Source of the DNA: Ignavibacteriota bacterium | Lineage (GTDB): Bacteria > Bacteroidota > Ignavibacteria > Ignavibacteriales > Melioribacteraceae | Assembly (NCBI GenBank): GCA_002698995.1 | Contig: PAAX01000035.1 | Location: 5,050 to 69,049 of the forward strand | Length of the DNA stretch: 64,000 nt | Direction: 5' to 3' | Shown: piece by piece, positions 16,645 to 26,503 of the stretch | Position numbering within the stretch: the first letter of the stretch is position 1 | Layout of the letters: each line of letters opens with the position of its first letter | Notes under the pieces: generated by a model | What the model was told of the DNA's origin: nothing | Database searches by the model: none | The model's input: the letters and a program-made list of their open reading frames with translations, nothing else | Translations under genes and position numbers: made by a program

Positions 16645-18357
16645 ATGCCCACACTTAACTGGATTGGTAAAGAAGCCGTTGAAAAACATCATTTAGAAAT
16701 CCCTTACCGGCTTTTAGAATATGACGATACTTACTCTACCGGTGATTTAGAAAGCGGTAATCTCCTTATTCAAGGCGATAACCTTCATGCACTTAAAGCT
16801 CTTCTCCCTTATTATACCGGTAAAATAAAATGTATCTATATCGATCCGCCTTACAATACTGGAGAAGAAAAATGGCGTTATAATGATAATGTTAATTCCC
16901 CAGAAATTAAGAAATGGCTCAATGAAATCGTAGGAAGAGAGGGTGATGATCTAACACGCCATGATAAATGGCTTTGTATGATGTATCCGCGATTACAATT
17001 ATTATCTAAATTTTTAAGAAGGGATGGTGTTATTTTCATAAGTATTGATGATAACGAATATGCTAATCTCAAGTTATTGTTAGATAATATCTTTGGTACA
17101 CAAAATATGCTAGCCTCATTAATTTGGGAAGGTGCTCTAAAAAATGACTCCAAGTTTATATCTGTATCCCATGATTATATATTATGTTACGCAAAATCAA
17201 AAGAACATTTAAGGGTTAATAAAACAAAGTGGCGCACGAGAAAAGAAGGTATAGACGAGATATACAATGAAGTTGAAAAACTTAGACAGAAATACGGCGA
17301 GGACTACGATCAAATTTCATCGGAACTACAAGACTGGTATAAGAGTCTGTCAAAAAATCATTCTGCTTGGCAACATCGTCATTACAAAATGGTTGATAAG
17401 GTAGGTGTTTTTTTCCCTGGAGATATTTCGTGGCCTGGCGGGAATGGTCCTAATTATGAAGTCCTTCACCCGATTTCAAAACAACCCGTAAAACAACCAA
17501 AGGGCGGCTGGCGTTATGCGAAATACGAAACAATGCTTGATGAAATGAAAAAAGGTAAAATACTTTTTGGTGAAGATGAGAATAAAGTTCCTAATGTTAA
17601 AAGATATCTACACGAAACAGAAGGCCAAGTATTGCCTAGTGTTATTTATAAGGATAGAAGATCAGCAATGCAAAGATTACGATCATTATTCGATTCAGAT
17701 GTATTTGAAAATCCTAAAGATGAAGAAGTGTTATTAAAATTATTTGAAGCTGTAACAAATAATAACGATATAATTTTGGATAGTTTTGCCGGCAGTGGTA
17801 CTAGCGCACATTCAGTTTTGAAGTTAAATCAGCTAGATGAGGGTGAGCGTAAATTTATTTCAATTGAGTTAGAAGAAGACATTGCAAAAAACGTTACCGC
17901 AGAAAGATTAAAGCGAGTAATCAATGGTTATGAAGTAAAGAAACAAAATGGTACTTTAGAAAAGGTTGAAGGTCTAGGAGGTGGTTTCCGTTATTGTAAA
18001 CTTGCTGAACCATTATTCGACCAATTTGGTAATGTTCGGGATGGTGTCACTTTCAAACAGCTTGCTTATCATATTTTCTTTTCAGAAACCGGAGTACCAT
18101 TAAAAGAAAACTCAAGACTTAATACGCCCTTAATTGGTAAATACAAAGGCAAAGCATATTACTTATTATTTAACGGTATTCTTGGTGATAAAACTGTTAA
18201 TGGCGGAAATGTATTAACCAGCAAAGTTTTAGAAGCTCTTCCTAAGTACAATGGTGAAAAAATAATATTTGGTATGGCTAATCGCGTAAGTGCAAACAGA
18301 CTTAAAAAAGAACAAATAACTTTCAAACAAATTCCAGTAGAAATTAAAACAAGTTAA
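16645..18357 (+). CDS. mod: Type III-like adenine-N6 DNA methyltransferase (Mod)
   Basis: 570 residues. DPPY at 67-70 (catalytic motif IV) comes before FAGSGT at 381-386 (AdoMet motif I), the beta-class order of type III Mod subunits. IFISIDDNEYANLK and HDKWLCMMYPRL are also typical. The region between, about 180-370, should contain the target recognition domain. The last bases overlap the DUF3800 start (TAATG). It should methylate one strand of a short site and guide the Res subunit two genes on. Confidence 0.85.
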   Translation: MPTLNWIGKEAVEKHHLEIPYRLLEYDDTYSTGDLESGNLLIQGDNLHALKALLPYYTGKIKCIYIDPPYNTGEEKWRYNDNVNSPEIKKWLNEIVGREGDDLTRHDKWLCMMYPRLQLLSKFLRRDGVIFISIDDNEYANLKLLLDNIFGTQNMLASLIWEGALKNDSKFISVSHDYILCYAKSKEHLRVNKTKWRTRKEGIDEIYNEVEKLRQKYGEDYDQISSELQDWYKSLSKNHSAWQHRHYKMVDKVGVFFPGDISWPGGNGPNYEVLHPISKQPVKQPKGGWRYAKYETMLDEMKKGKILFGEDENKVPNVKRYLHETEGQVLPSVIYKDRRSAMQRLRSLFDSDVFENPKDEEVLLKLFEAVTNNNDIILDSFAGSGTSAHSVLKLNQLDEGERKFISIELEEDIAKNVTAERLKRVINGYEVKKQNGTLEKVEGLGGGFRYCKLAEPLFDQFGNVRDGVTFKQLAYHIFFSETGVPLKENSRLNTPLIGKYKGKAYYLLFNGILGDKTVNGGNVLTSKVLEALPKYNGEKIIFGMANRVSANRLKKEQITFKQIPVEIKTS

Positions 18358-19178
18358 TGTCGGTACAAAATTCAAATATTATAAATAATTATTTCGTTGA
18401 TGAAGCTGGTGATCTAACTTTATTTGATAAAAAAGGTAGAATTATTGTTGGCAATGAAGGTATATCAAAATGCTTTATGGTTGGTTTCGCTTATGTTCCC
18501 GAACCAACTTTAGCTAAATCTAAGCTGGAAAATCTCAGAAAAGAACTTTTGGCCGATCCTTATTTTAAAGATGTTCCTTCTATGCAGCCTCATGCAAAAA
18601 AAACTGCTCTTATTTTTCATGCTAAAAACGATCTACCTGAAGTAAGAAGAGAAGTCTTTAAGATTCTACTTTCTCTCAATGTTAAAGTGCAAATTGCTAT
18701 TCGTCGTAAAAAGGATTTAGCTCTAAAACTAAAGTGGTTGTTTGAGACTAAAAAAGAAAAATTAAGTGATAACGATATATATGATGATTTAGTAAAAAGA
18801 CTTTTTCGCAATTCTTTGCATAAAGCTGACGAAAATATAATCCATTTCGCTAGAAGAGGTAACTCCACTAGAAATACAGCATTGCAAAGCTCTATCGATA
18901 AAGCAAAAGCCAATTTTCAAGCTAAATACAACAAAACTATCAATAAACCCGTAAAGATAATTCCAGCTTATCCTAATGAGTATATCGGTCTGCAAATTAT
19001 TGATTATTATTTATGGGCAGTTCAAAGGCTTTATGAAAAAGGGGAAGATAGGTTTTTCCAATTATTGGCTAATGATTTTAGATTAATTATGGATTTAGAT
19101 GATATTCGCAATAAAGATTATGGTGAATGGTACAGTGATCAAAATAAATTGGATTTAAAAAAAATAAAGCCCGTTTAA
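18357..19178 (+). CDS. DUF3800 protein
   Basis: 273 residues. Starts with NNYFVDEAGDLTLF, the conserved DE(S/A)G motif of DUF3800, followed by acidic and His residues (FHAKND, DYYLWAVQR). DUF3800 is thought to have an RNase H-like fold with possible nuclease activity; it is frequent in defence loci. Translationally coupled to Mod by a TAATG junction, so it seems a dedicated accessory of this restriction-modification set. Confidence 0.75.
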   Translation: MSVQNSNIINNYFVDEAGDLTLFDKKGRIIVGNEGISKCFMVGFAYVPEPTLAKSKLENLRKELLADPYFKDVPSMQPHAKKTALIFHAKNDLPEVRREVFKILLSLNVKVQIAIRRKKDLALKLKWLFETKKEKLSDNDIYDDLVKRLFRNSLHKADENIIHFARRGNSTRNTALQSSIDKAKANFQAKYNKTINKPVKIIPAYPNEYIGLQIIDYYLWAVQRLYEKGEDRFFQLLANDFRLIMDLDDIRNKDYGEWYSDQNKLDLKKIKPV

Positions 19179-19288
19179 GGCTAGGTAAAAAGAGACATGC
19201 TCAATTTACACCCGGCTTGTAGCCGACTTTCACCTTAGCGAGCATTAGAAAAGTAATAATACTCTATTTAATAGTCAAGAGAATTCAC
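19179..19288. other. Structured spacer inside the restriction-modification operon
   Basis: The gap between DUF3800 and Res holds a perfect 5-bp hairpin CGGCT-TGT-AGCCG enclosed by outer arms ATGCTC and GAGCAT about 40 bases apart. It is the only sizeable structured gap in an otherwise tight operon. It may be an attenuator or mRNA processing site, or the scar of an insertion. Confidence 0.35.
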
Positions 19289-21919
19289 ATGCTAAAAAAA
19301 TATCAAATTAGGTCTCTCGAAGTATTAACATCTTTTTTACAAAATTGTTCCAGCAACAAAAATGTTGAAAGGGCTTATTCACAAACAACTCAACAAGTAT
19401 TTAGGCAGCATGGAGTTTATAATGATGCTGGCTTTTCAAATATTCCATACGTTTGCTTAAGACTCCCTACTGGCGGTGGTAAAACTGTTTTGGCTGCATA
19501 CTCTGTTGGTATAGCTTCTAAAGAATTTTTAGGTAGAGATTTCTCTTTGGTCATTTGGCTGGTTCCAAGCAATCAAATATTAGAACAAACCTATGATGCT
19601 CTTTCCAATACTCATCATCCATACAGAATTGCTCTCAACCAATATTTCAATGATAGTGTTGAAGTGCTAAAAGTAGACGAAGCCAAAAGTATTTCAAAAG
19701 GTGCGCTCCAATCAAATACAACAATTATTATTTCCACTTTTGCCTCTTGGCGTGTAGATAGAACTGACGGTAGAAAAGTATATGAGAACAATGGTGGTTT
19801 GTCCTCGCATTTTGAAAACTTGAAATCTTTCCAAATTGAAAACCTTGAAAAAATTGAAGGAACTAATAAACCGATTCATTCCCTTGCAAATGTTGTCCAT
19901 CTCAATAACCCAATTTTCATTATAGATGAAGCCCACAATGCAAGAACAGAACTAACTTTTGAAGTAATTAAAAGATTAAATCCCTCTTGCGTTATTGAAT
20001 ATACGGCAACCCCTAAAACAAAGGGAAGTGATAGAAGTAATGTTTTATTTTCTGTTTCTGCAGCCGAACTTAAAGCCGAAGATATGATTAAAATGCCAAT
20101 AGAATTGATCGCAATTCCGGAATGGCAGAATACACTAAAAAATGCTGTTGAAAAACAAAAGGAATTAGAAATTATCTCAAAAAGGGAAGAAGAATCAACT
20201 GGTGAATATATTCGTCCTATTGTTCTAATTCAATCGCAGCATGATAGCAAAACAGAAAGTACTATAAATGTTGAGGAAGTAAAAAATTTCTTACTAAACA
20301 CATTAAATATACCCGCAGATCAAATTGCAGTTGCTACTGGTAAAGATAGAGAAATTGAAGGTAAAGACCTTTTATCATCTTCTGAACCTATCCGTTTCAT
20401 TATTACCAAACAAGCCCTTAAAGAAGGTTGGGATTGTCCTTTTGCTTATATATTCTGCTCTGTTGCTAAAGTAAATTCCAGCAAAGATGTTGAACAATTA
20501 TTAGGCAGAGTGCTTAGAATGCCTAATGTAAAAAAGAAAGCAAACCAAGAACTGAATAGAGCCTATGCTTTTGTTTCCTCAAATAATTTCTTTGAAACTG
20601 CAAGAAATCTAACCGATTCACTTATTGATTCTGGATTTACTTCTAAAGAAGCAAGCGAACTTATTGAAATTTCTAAATCACAATTAGAACTTGGTCGTTT
20701 CTTTGGTAATGTAAAAATTAGTTTAACTGAATTGCCGGATACTTCTTCAGTTGATAACGATCTTAAAAATAAAATCGAGTTCTTACCTGAAAATTCAGAA
20801 TTGGTTTTAAAAGAAAACATTACAGAAGAAGAAAAAAATACTTTAATAAGTATTTGCAATAATAAAGCAGACAAAGAAAATATTGAAAAGGTCTATAACG
20901 AAATTCAATCCATTCTAAAAGTTAAACTTTCTCCACAAAAACAAGGTAAAGTACTTTCACTCCCTCAACTTTTGCTTAATTTTGATGGCGAAACTAGAGT
21001 ATTTGATGATGAAGTTTTAATTCCGCTGGATTGGAATTTAGCTTCTTGTGATTATAAATTAACTGATTCTGAATTTCCTCCCAAAATTGATTCTGGAACT
21101 AAAGGTCTGATTGATATTGATAGCTTTGGGAAAGCATATTCGTATAATGCTTCAACCATACAAGAAGAACTTTCTTCTATTATTATATCAAGCACCATGG
21201 ATAAAAATGATTTAATACAATGGCTTGTGAGAGAATGCCGTCATCAATCAATACCTTTTCCCCAAGTAATTGTTTATATAAACAAAGTAATTGATAATCT
21301 AATTGAAACACGTTCATTAGAAGTTTCACATCTTGTTTTTATGCGCTTTAAACTAAAAGAAGCATTAAAAAGAAAAATACAATCACTATTTGTACAAGCT
21401 AAAAAAACTGGTTATCAGCAACTGCTTTTTCCAGATTCGGGTGTAGTCAAAGAAGAATTAACCCCCTTTTCAGTTGGTGAAGATTTTTACTTCCCGGAAT
21501 TATATCCGGCTTCATCATTTTATAATGGCTCAATTAAATTCTCAAAGCATTTCTATAATTCTATTGGTGATATGAATACTGAAGAAGAAGAATGTGCACA
21601 TATCATTGATATAAGTCCTAATGTTGAATATTGGGTTAGAAATATTGAAAGACAAGAATTCCATTCTTTTTGGTTACAAACATCAACCGATAAATTTTAC
21701 CCCGATTTTATTATAAAATTAACTGATGGCACTATCGTAATAATTGAATATAAAGGCTCTGATAGATACTCCAATGATGATTCAAAAGAAAAACGTTTCA
21801 TTGGTGAATTTTACGCTTCCTTAACAAATGGTAAATGCCGTTTCAAAATGCTAAATGGCAAAGAATGGACTGAATTAAATAATATTATATCGCTGAATCC
21901 AAAAACAAAATATGATTAA
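19289..21919 (+). CDS. res: Type III restriction endonuclease Res subunit (SF2 helicase plus nuclease)
   Basis: 876 residues. SF2 motor: Walker A LPTGGGKT at about 59-66, DEAH near 213 (IIDEAHNAR), TATPK, and a motif VI region LLGRVLRMP. The C-terminal domain shows PDFIIKLTDG then IVIIEYKG at about 803-825, the D...E-x-K pattern of a PD-(D/E)XK nuclease. ATP-driven translocation with cleavage by paired Res-Mod complexes is the family mechanism. Length fits the family (about 850-1000). Confidence 0.82.
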   Translation: MLKKYQIRSLEVLTSFLQNCSSNKNVERAYSQTTQQVFRQHGVYNDAGFSNIPYVCLRLPTGGGKTVLAAYSVGIASKEFLGRDFSLVIWLVPSNQILEQTYDALSNTHHPYRIALNQYFNDSVEVLKVDEAKSISKGALQSNTTIIISTFASWRVDRTDGRKVYENNGGLSSHFENLKSFQIENLEKIEGTNKPIHSLANVVHLNNPIFIIDEAHNARTELTFEVIKRLNPSCVIEYTATPKTKGSDRSNVLFSVSAAELKAEDMIKMPIELIAIPEWQNTLKNAVEKQKELEIISKREEESTGEYIRPIVLIQSQHDSKTESTINVEEVKNFLLNTLNIPADQIAVATGKDREIEGKDLLSSSEPIRFIITKQALKEGWDCPFAYIFCSVAKVNSSKDVEQLLGRVLRMPNVKKKANQELNRAYAFVSSNNFFETARNLTDSLIDSGFTSKEASELIEISKSQLELGRFFGNVKISLTELPDTSSVDNDLKNKIEFLPENSELVLKENITEEEKNTLISICNNKADKENIEKVYNEIQSILKVKLSPQKQGKVLSLPQLLLNFDGETRVFDDEVLIPLDWNLASCDYKLTDSEFPPKIDSGTKGLIDIDSFGKAYSYNASTIQEELSSIIISSTMDKNDLIQWLVRECRHQSIPFPQVIVYINKVIDNLIETRSLEVSHLVFMRFKLKEALKRKIQSLFVQAKKTGYQQLLFPDSGVVKEELTPFSVGEDFYFPELYPASSFYNGSIKFSKHFYNSIGDMNTEEEECAHIIDISPNVEYWVRNIERQEFHSFWLQTSTDKFYPDFIIKLTDGTIVIIEYKGSDRYSNDDSKEKRFIGEFYASLTNGKCRFKMLNGKEWTELNNIISLNPKTKYD

Positions 21920-22020
21920 GGTCATAAATTCCATTTTAATTATATTAGTATTTGAAATTGACATGATCGAGTTTTCTACAAAATATAAATAGATCAGTTG
22001 GAAGTAATTAGAAGTTTATT

Positions 22021-23037
22021 ATGGTACTTTATTATCAAGACAAAAAACTGTCAGAACAACAATTCAAATCAGAAGCAGAGTTTGAAAACATAATTGTAGA
22101 AAACTCTAAGCTCTTTTTTGGTGATTCATCAATATTCATTGAAACTAAGAAGAAAATTGATTCAAAATTTCTTGGCGGTACTATTCCCGATGGCTTTCTA
22201 ATTGACCTTTCAGATATTGACAATCCCGAATTCTACATTGTAGAAGTAGAATTAGCCAACCATGATTTTTATAAACACATTTTCCCCCAGATAACAAAAT
22301 TCTTCTCTTTTTTCAAGAATCCACAAAGTGTCTCAGAACTCGTAGAAAAAATATTTAACATTATCAATAAGGATTCTTCTTATAAGAAAAGATTAAAATC
22401 ACTTATTAAGTCTCAAGAAATTTACAAATTCTTAAAAGACCTTATAGAAAGTAGCCATAATATTTTATTAATAATTGATGGTGATAAGGACGAGCTTCCT
22501 GAAATCATGGAAACCTATACTGATACTTGGGGATCTATGGTTACTCTAATGCTAATAAAAAAATTCAAATACAAAGATGAAATCATATATTCAGTTCAGC
22601 CAGATTTTAACGACATTCAGTATGGCGATGCTGAATCTACAACACTAAAACGATCCAATAAAGTATTTTATCTAACAGAAGAAGAAAAACTTAACCAAAC
22701 ATCACAAGAAGCTAAAGCAGCATATCTTAAAATCAAATCTGAATTGCTGAAATTAAATGATGAAATTATTTTTAATCCTCAGCGTTACTATTTGTCAGTA
22801 TCATTTATAAGAAATATTGCGTTTTATAAATTCAGAAGGAAGAAAATAAGATTAATAATAAAATTACCAATTGAAGAAGCGAACAAAATAATAAGTAATC
22901 ATAAAATAATTCCGCTATCAGCCTCGGTTCAAAAGTTTTATAATGGTTCTAGTTGTGCAATAGATATCCATAACTCTGATAATCTGGAAGAAATAATAGA
23001 CGCTTTCAAAATATTAATTGAAAAACAATCGACATAA
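22021..23037 (+). CDS. Putative PD-(D/E)XK nuclease-fold protein
   Basis: 338 residues. Residues 15-85 show an E-rich first helix (EAEFENIIVENSKLFF), then IPDGFLID and FYIVEVELANHDFYKHIFPQI, arranged as in DUF91/NucS-like restriction-endonuclease folds (D, then E-x-E). The usual E-x-K Lys is replaced, so activity is uncertain. The C-terminal half is unassigned. Stop and the next ATG are 6 bp apart; it is the first gene of the TIR/Septu operon. Confidence 0.55.
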   Translation: MVLYYQDKKLSEQQFKSEAEFENIIVENSKLFFGDSSIFIETKKKIDSKFLGGTIPDGFLIDLSDIDNPEFYIVEVELANHDFYKHIFPQITKFFSFFKNPQSVSELVEKIFNIINKDSSYKKRLKSLIKSQEIYKFLKDLIESSHNILLIIDGDKDELPEIMETYTDTWGSMVTLMLIKKFKYKDEIIYSVQPDFNDIQYGDAESTTLKRSNKVFYLTEEEKLNQTSQEAKAAYLKIKSELLKLNDEIIFNPQRYYLSVSFIRNIAFYKFRRKKIRLIIKLPIEEANKIISNHKIIPLSASVQKFYNGSSCAIDIHNSDNLEEIIDAFKILIEKQST

Positions 23038-23043
23038 AAGAAC

Positions 23044-23508
23044 ATGAGCTATTCAGTATTTATAAGTTACTCTACAAAAGATCTTGAGACTGTTAATTAT
23101 GTTAAAGATTTATTAGAAAAATATTCTATTCAAGTATATGTTGCAGAATATTCAACTCCTATTGGTGTTGATTTGACAAATCATATTAAAAACAGTATTA
23201 CAAACTGTGATTTATTTGTTTTACTTTGGAGTTCTAATTCTAAAAATTCTGAGTGGGTAACTCAAGAAATTGCACTTGCTCGTGCAAATGATAAAACAAT
23301 AATTCCAGTTGTACTCGAACCTAATTTGGATTTACCGGTTTTCATCAAAAACTTAAAATATCTTGAAGCATATACAAATACTCAGAACGCTTTCGATTAC
23401 TTAAAAAGTTATGTATATGATGCTGCCGAAAAGAAAAGTCGAGTTGACGGCTTAGTTATGTTGGGGCTTGGAGCTGCCTTTTTTTATTTATTAACTTCGG
23501 ATAAATAA
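23044..23508 (+). CDS. TIR-domain protein with C-terminal membrane helix
   Basis: 154 residues. TIR domain 1-125: VFISYSTKD, VAEYSTPIG, LFVLLWS and SEWVTQEIALA, where E75 is in the place of the catalytic Glu of NAD-cleaving TIRs. A short hydrophobic helix (VMLGLGAAFFYLL) ends the protein, so it may sit on the inner membrane. Bacterial TIR proteins deplete NAD or make cyclic ADP-ribose signals on infection. Lies between two putative nuclease genes, with no gap before the next ATG (TAAATG). Confidence 0.82.
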   Translation: MSYSVFISYSTKDLETVNYVKDLLEKYSIQVYVAEYSTPIGVDLTNHIKNSITNCDLFVLLWSSNSKNSEWVTQEIALARANDKTIIPVVLEPNLDLPVFIKNLKYLEAYTNTQNAFDYLKSYVYDAAEKKSRVDGLVMLGLGAAFFYLLTSDK

Positions 23509-24990
23509 ATGCCGTCCCCCTCAGTTATTAAATATTATACTTTTTCAGAAGAAACTCAAATTAAAATAACGGAAGAATTTTGTGTCCACTATATCAAAAC
23601 AATTATTAAAACTTACTCCAGAGAAATACTCCTTCGTGCAATTAGTCAAATCTCTCAAGACCTTGGAATAAGTAATGATCTATCTCGAATAAAAGAACTT
23701 CAGTATAAACATCTGAATATACCAACTGTAAAAAATTTATTTGTTATACATCGTCAAGCCATTCTGGTATTGTTACAATTTATTTTCTCAGTTCCTGAAA
23801 AAGATTTTTCTGATGAAAACAAAATATCTCCTCGTGATATATTTCTTCTTTTTGCTATTATTAATGATTATTTAGATTTTCATGAACATGTAAATGCAAA
23901 AATAGCTTTAAGAAAAAAAATATTTTTTACCTCAATTAAATCAGTCCACCTAATGATGAATGAGAATGATTTGAATGCGTCATTTGAGTTCTTTAAAAAA
24001 TATTATGAAAGAATCATAGAGTTAGGTAGAAAAAATTATTCAGAGCTAATAAAAAGTTATTTGGATGAAGATCTCAATTCGATTCTAAGCATTTTTGATA
24101 AAGTAAGAAACTATAAATACCCAGAAATATTTTCCTTCTTTGATAAATTTGCTGTTATCGAGTATGATAAGATTGACACATTTTGGCAAAATAGAAACCC
24201 TCGTTTTGACATTCCGTTCGAGTATAATTTGCTTGCTCAATATCCTCTTATCAAAAAAGATGACAATTATTTGGTTGCTGATATTTTTAATCTTCTAAAC
24301 TCTTTATTTGTAATTGTTTATGAAATATTAGTTGAAGATGATCGTGAACAATTTAAGGGTTTATTTGGAAAGGAAATAGCGGAACACGTAATAATTAAAT
24401 TTATGGAAAGGATTTTTGCATGTGAACAAATAAGATTTATTAAAGTGGGCTCTAAATCTCGTGAATTCGCTGATGTTGGTATAATTATGGACAACGACAT
24501 TTTTCTTTTTGAAATAAAAACATCAATATTTTCTCGTAAAATGCTTTATTCAACAGATTATGAGAGCTTTATAAAAGCATTCAATAAAAAATTTGTTCTT
24601 GCGGAAGGAATTACTCAACAAATAAAACAGCTAACAGATGTTGATAAAAATTATACTTCGTTTTGTGAATTAGCAGCCATAGACAATTCAAAAGTCTATA
24701 AAATTTATCCAATATTATTAGCATTCGATGAATGTCTCCAATCGTTCTGCGCCAATTGGTATTTATCAACCAGATTTGATAATATTAAAAGAGCTCGACA
24801 TTTAGAACCTTCAAAATATACCTTGTCAAACAACCACATAACAATAACATTCAATGAAATATTCAAACTGAATATGATGAATTATGCTCCAATAGATAAA
24901 TTAAATCTTATTAAAAAATATGCGGATTCTGAAAACAAAGAACCAATGTCATTTATACTTTTTCTACAACACAATAATTTACTTAGATAA
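23509..24990 (+). CDS. Large protein with possible restriction-nuclease domain
   Basis: 493 residues. About 1-290 are helical with no family recognised. At about 320-350 the text KSREFADVGIIMDNDIFLFEIKTS shows a D...E-x-K arrangement typical of restriction-endonuclease folds. The gene is squeezed between TIR (0 bp) and the PtuA-like ATPase (10 bp), so it belongs to that operon. It may be the effector nuclease recruited by TIR or the ATPase. Function is inference. Confidence 0.5.
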   Translation: MPSPSVIKYYTFSEETQIKITEEFCVHYIKTIIKTYSREILLRAISQISQDLGISNDLSRIKELQYKHLNIPTVKNLFVIHRQAILVLLQFIFSVPEKDFSDENKISPRDIFLLFAIINDYLDFHEHVNAKIALRKKIFFTSIKSVHLMMNENDLNASFEFFKKYYERIIELGRKNYSELIKSYLDEDLNSILSIFDKVRNYKYPEIFSFFDKFAVIEYDKIDTFWQNRNPRFDIPFEYNLLAQYPLIKKDDNYLVADIFNLLNSLFVIVYEILVEDDREQFKGLFGKEIAEHVIIKFMERIFACEQIRFIKVGSKSREFADVGIIMDNDIFLFEIKTSIFSRKMLYSTDYESFIKAFNKKFVLAEGITQQIKQLTDVDKNYTSFCELAAIDNSKVYKIYPILLAFDECLQSFCANWYLSTRFDNIKRARHLEPSKYTLSNNHITITFNEIFKLNMMNYAPIDKLNLIKKYADSENKEPMSFILFLQHNNLLR

Positions 24991-25000
24991 AGGTTTTAGT

Positions 25001-26503
25001 ATGTTTAAACTTCTCACTTTGCAACTACAAAATCACCCCTTCCTAGGCAATTTAAAACTTAAATTCACTGACATAGATGAATATAAAAATGGTCCGTATA
25101 CTACAGTGATAATTGGTCCAAACGGCACTGGTAAAAGTCAAATTCTTAGAATGATTGTAAACATTTTTCGTGAATATGATGAATCGCTAAAACTTAATCC
25201 AAATTCTATTCCGTCTTATCCTGATTATAAACAAATCAACAGATATGCAGATACAAAATTCATGATCAGTTTTTCAGTAAATGAAACTGAATTTCTGTTT
25301 ACCAACTACTCAAAATCAAGTCAAGATAAAGAGAACGATTTTAACACACACATGAAGAGTAAATACTTCCACCCAAACAGAGTAATAGCTAATTCAATAC
25401 TGCTCAACGATCGATTCCCTATGATCAATAGTTCAGAAGACAATATTTATCAATACATGGGCGTGAGACGTAGTCCACAAGTTGCTGGTACTCGAGATTA
25501 TATAAAGAAAATTGTAAATGATTTTTCCAAAATTGCAAATAAGCCAAATTTCCAAAATCAAATTGTCCAAATGCTTCAATTCTTGGGATTCAAAAAAACA
25601 TTTTGGATTTCACATTACCCAAAGAGAAAAAATATTTTCTTTACTGGTAAGTTAACAAAAGAATACTTTCATAAATATTTTACAAATTGGCAAGCATTTT
25701 CAAGTCGTAGGACTGAACCATGGAGCATTTCATATTACCAGAAGATTCATAAAAATAAAATATTAATAAGCGAATTGGTTGATTTTATTAATTTTATTAC
25801 AATGAAGAAAAAACATATAAGTAGCAGAACTTGGGTCTTTCTATACAATATACTTGACAATAATATTGACTTGAAACATCGATTTGAACTTTTAGATCAT
25901 TTAAGGAAACTAGATATTTTAAGTTATCCTGGTATAGAAGTAGAAAAGGGTGATCATTTTGATATAGAAGAAACAAGTTCTGGAGAATACCATTTTTTGT
26001 TATCATTTTTAGGTATCCTTAGCCGCATACAAGAAAATTCTTTAATTCTTTTAGACGAACCGGACATAAGTTTGCACCCCAACTGGCAAATGAAATATAT
26101 AAATGCATTAAAATCTATTTTCTCTGAATATAATTCATGTCATTTTATAATTGTTACACACTCTCATTTCCTAATATCAGATTTGAAACCTGAAAGCTCA
26201 TCTTTAATTGCATTAACAAAAGATCAAGAAGGAATAATTTCTCAAATTGAAGTTCCCAAGAACACTTATGGTTGGTCTGCTGAAGAGATTTTATATAGTG
26301 TTTTTAATGTTAAGTCAACGCGAAACTCCTACATTGAGTATGACCTTACTAAGTTATTGACGCTTATCAATAAAAATTCAGATGATATTGAAAGTATCGA
26401 GAGTATACTCCAAAAACTTTATCATCTTAAAATAACTGAAGGTGATCCATTAAATATTATTATTGAAAAAACCGAAAAATATTTAAAGGACTTCAATGCT
26501 TAA
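25001..26503 (+). CDS. ptuA: Septu-like ATPase (PtuA-type AAA/ABC ATPase)
   Basis: 500 residues. The start at 25001 (MFKLLTLQL) is chosen because it opens the typical N-terminal strand; the frame runs open further upstream inside the previous gene. Walker A IGPNGTGKS at 38-46, a signature-like SSGEYHFLLSFLGI near 326, and Walker B LILLDEPDISLHPNWQ near 346 with a VTHSHFL switch. Overlap of 8 nt with an HNH nuclease gene is the standard Septu order. PtuA forms oligomers that hold PtuB and release it when ATP falls (family knowledge). Confidence 0.75.
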   Translation: MFKLLTLQLQNHPFLGNLKLKFTDIDEYKNGPYTTVIIGPNGTGKSQILRMIVNIFREYDESLKLNPNSIPSYPDYKQINRYADTKFMISFSVNETEFLFTNYSKSSQDKENDFNTHMKSKYFHPNRVIANSILLNDRFPMINSSEDNIYQYMGVRRSPQVAGTRDYIKKIVNDFSKIANKPNFQNQIVQMLQFLGFKKTFWISHYPKRKNIFFTGKLTKEYFHKYFTNWQAFSSRRTEPWSISYYQKIHKNKILISELVDFINFITMKKKHISSRTWVFLYNILDNNIDLKHRFELLDHLRKLDILSYPGIEVEKGDHFDIEETSSGEYHFLLSFLGILSRIQENSLILLDEPDISLHPNWQMKYINALKSIFSEYNSCHFIIVTHSHFLISDLKPESSSLIALTKDQEGIISQIEVPKNTYGWSAEEILYSVFNVKSTRNSYIEYDLTKLLTLINKNSDDIESIESILQKLYHLKITEGDPLNIIIEKTEKYLKDFNA

